Assembly: GCA_017509375.1 (NCBI GenBank)
Contig: JAFWPT010000465.1
Location: 1 to 6,338 of the forward strand
DNA: 6,338 bases
Source: Bacteroidales bacterium
GTDB lineage: Bacteria; Bacteroidota; Bacteroidia; Bacteroidales; UBA932
Direction of reading: 5' to 3'
The position numbers and the translations under genes were made by a program. Under the pieces are notes generated by a model. The model was not told where the DNA came from. It saw only the letters and a program-made list of their open reading frames with translations, and made no database searches. Positions 4,979 to 6,338 of the stretch are shown piece after piece. Position 1 is the first letter of the stretch, and every line of letters starts with the position of its first letter.

Positions 4979-6313
4979 TTATAGTAGGAAGTCGAAGGGG
5001 CGCAACAGGCTCTGGCTGAGGCGTTCCCCCAGGCTCCAGGTTTTGGCAAAGTCGGGACTTATATTCACGGAACGGGCAAAACTGTCGTTAAAAGCCGCTT
5101 TAAGTTCCTCCGCAATGCCGCTGTCATAAAGATAGGTGTTTACCTCATACAGGCGTTTGAGGCTCAATTTGTCCAGGTTTGAAGAGCCTACGCAGGCCAC
5201 GTAGTCGTCGGATATGAGCACTTTGGCGTGATTGAACTCATCCATGAGCATTTCAACCCGTACGCCTCTTTTTGCGCACTCTACCGCATAGTGGCGGTTA
5301 ATCGGTTCCATCAATCCCACGTCAGAGATGCCGGGTAGCAGCAGGCGTACGTCTATCCCTCGCCGGACGGCTCTCTTGAACGCATCCATTACCGGCTTGG
5401 TAGGGCAAAGATAGGGCGTTCGCAGCCATACGTATGAACTGGCATTGTCCAGTATCCAGATGAGGGCGGATTGAGCCATACGGGCAGGTTCATCGTAGCC
5501 GTCTGGGACAGCCTGGAGAATGATCCCGGAAGGCGAGGGACTATCCTCTGGACATACCTTCAGTTCCAATAGCTCCTGATGCTTCTTTTCTACATCGATA
5601 CGGTTCCAATTCTGCAGGAAGATGGAACGGTAGCATGCGGCAGAAGGCCCCTCGATACGAATGTTCATATCACCGTAGTCACCTAAGCTCCAGGTGCTGT
5701 AGTTCATCCCTCCGGTATATACTACCTTTTCATCTATGACGGTGATCTTACGGTGGTTGCGCCTGGCCGGATAGTAATATGTAAACCATAGCTTGCCCAA
5801 GGGTGAAAAGTCCCGTTTTTCGATGCCCAGCTTGTTCATATTGTCGTAAAAGCCGTTAATCAGGCCTACATCCTCGGCCATGTTGTCGAAGAAGTTGGAG
5901 CAATTGTCGTGGGTGTACCGCACCCGTACACCGTTGGCCGCCCTGTCGGCAAGAATGGAAACGGCCTCCTGACCAGGTTCGGCACAACTGAAGGCAAGTA
6001 CTTCGATATCGATGCTTTTCTGCGCGGTGGCAAGCTCCTTGAACAGATGCTCCCTGTTGATACACCCGTTGGAGATGAGCATGACGCTGTTGCCCGAAGT
6101 AGGCGTAAATGCGGGACTGATAGCCAGACCCCTGGCCAGAGATTGCCATTCCGGGCGTATGAAGGCCGTAGCATCTTTGATTGAAGCGCTGTCCAGGCTA
6201 TATACAGCGTTGCCCGCCTGGCGGCAGAGTTTACACTTTGCCGAAGGATTCTGCCCGGCAAGGACTGTGCAGCTCAGAACCAGGACGGAGACAATTATGA
6301 ATAAGCGCTTCAA
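4979..6313 (-). CDS. Exported phospholipase D/cardiolipin synthase-like protein, 5' end uncertain
   Basis: A protein of at least 444 residues with two PLD catalytic motifs: His187-x-Lys189-x4-Asp194 followed by G-G-M-N, and His362-x-Lys364-x4-Asp369 followed by G-S-S-N. The first motif and the R-I-E-G-P block (219-223) resemble bacterial cardiolipin synthases, but the paired N-terminal membrane helices of those enzymes are missing. Instead the protein begins with a signal sequence (M-K-R, then a hydrophobic stretch to about residue 19), cut perhaps after V-L-A. A lipobox reading around Cys15 is possible but poor. A C-K-L-C pair follows at 27-30. The likely role is phosphatidyl transfer or phosphodiester cleavage outside the cytoplasm. 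The start at 6313 is a TTG. No stop or ATG occurs in frame from there to 6338, so the true start may be beyond the right edge, although the A-rich stretch 6319-6327 (minus strand) would suit a Bacteroidetes leader. It precedes the membrane-protein gene. Confidence 0.87.
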   Translation of the reverse strand: MKRLFIIVSVLVLSCTVLAGQNPSAKCKLCRQAGNAVYSLDSASIKDATAFIRPEWQSLARGLAISPAFTPTSGNSVMLISNGCINREHLFKELATAQKSIDIEVLAFSCAEPGQEAVSILADRAANGVRVRYTHDNCSNFFDNMAEDVGLINGFYDNMNKLGIEKRDFSPLGKLWFTYYYPARRNHRKITVIDEKVVYTGGMNYSTWSLGDYGDMNIRIEGPSAACYRSIFLQNWNRIDVEKKHQELLELKVCPEDSPSPSGIILQAVPDGYDEPARMAQSALIWILDNASSYVWLRTPYLCPTKPVMDAFKRAVRRGIDVRLLLPGISDVGLMEPINRHYAVECAKRGVRVEMLMDEFNHAKVLISDDYVACVGSSNLDKLSLKRLYEVNTYLYDSGIAEELKAAFNDSFARSVNISPDFAKTWSLGERLSQSLLRPFDFLL

Positions 6314-6338
6314 TACGGTTTTTTTTTCTTTGCGAATA

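Noticed and set aside
1..6338. tRNA, rRNA, CRISPR repeats, insertion sequences, toxin-antitoxin or phage-defence genes
   Set aside because: Looked for and not seen. Coding sequence fills nearly the whole window, and the only repeats noted are the two operator-like sites.

Overview
The window most likely comes from a member of the Bacteroidota, probably order Bacteroidales, with roughly balanced base composition. The evidence is promoter boxes of the Bacteroidetes type (TAnnTTTG) on both strands of the one sizeable intergenic region, A-rich rather than Shine-Dalgarno-rich leaders, and protein families common in that group. I cannot name a genus. There are six protein genes, no RNA genes, no insertion sequences and no CRISPR array.

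Layout. (1) Positions 3-815, plus strand: the C-terminal part of an Ntn-type linear amide hydrolase whose catalytic N-terminus lies off the left edge. (2) Positions 877-2387, minus strand: a tight three-gene redox operon in the order ferritin-like protein, cysteine glutathione peroxidase, OhrR-type MarR repressor. The junctions are 1 bp apart and a 1-base TAATG overlap. (3) Positions 2388-2532: a compact divergent control region. The minus-strand promoter lies between and within two related inverted repeats (ATATCG-N4-CGAT), which are good candidates for the operators of the repressor encoded at the end of the same operon. A plus-strand promoter box lies further right. (4) Positions 2533-3804, plus strand: a PlsC-type acyltransferase with a zinc ribbon and an extra C-terminal domain. 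Its stop codon overlaps the stop of the convergent gene. (5) Positions 3801-6313, minus strand: a probable two-gene operon of an exported phospholipase D/cardiolipin-synthase-like protein followed by a polytopic membrane protein of the nucleoside-recognition/Gate type.

How it fits together. The redox operon reads as a self-regulated response to organic peroxide: a two-cysteine sensor-repressor, a thiol peroxidase predicted to be exported, and a ferritin-fold protein. Two things are odd. No ohr gene is present, so glutathione peroxidase takes the detoxifying role. The ferritin-like protein appears to have lost most of its ferroxidase ligands, and its reading frame is broken by an apparent one-base deletion. 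The right half has a lipid theme (acyltransferase and PLD-type enzyme), but the two are on opposite strands and no direct link is shown.
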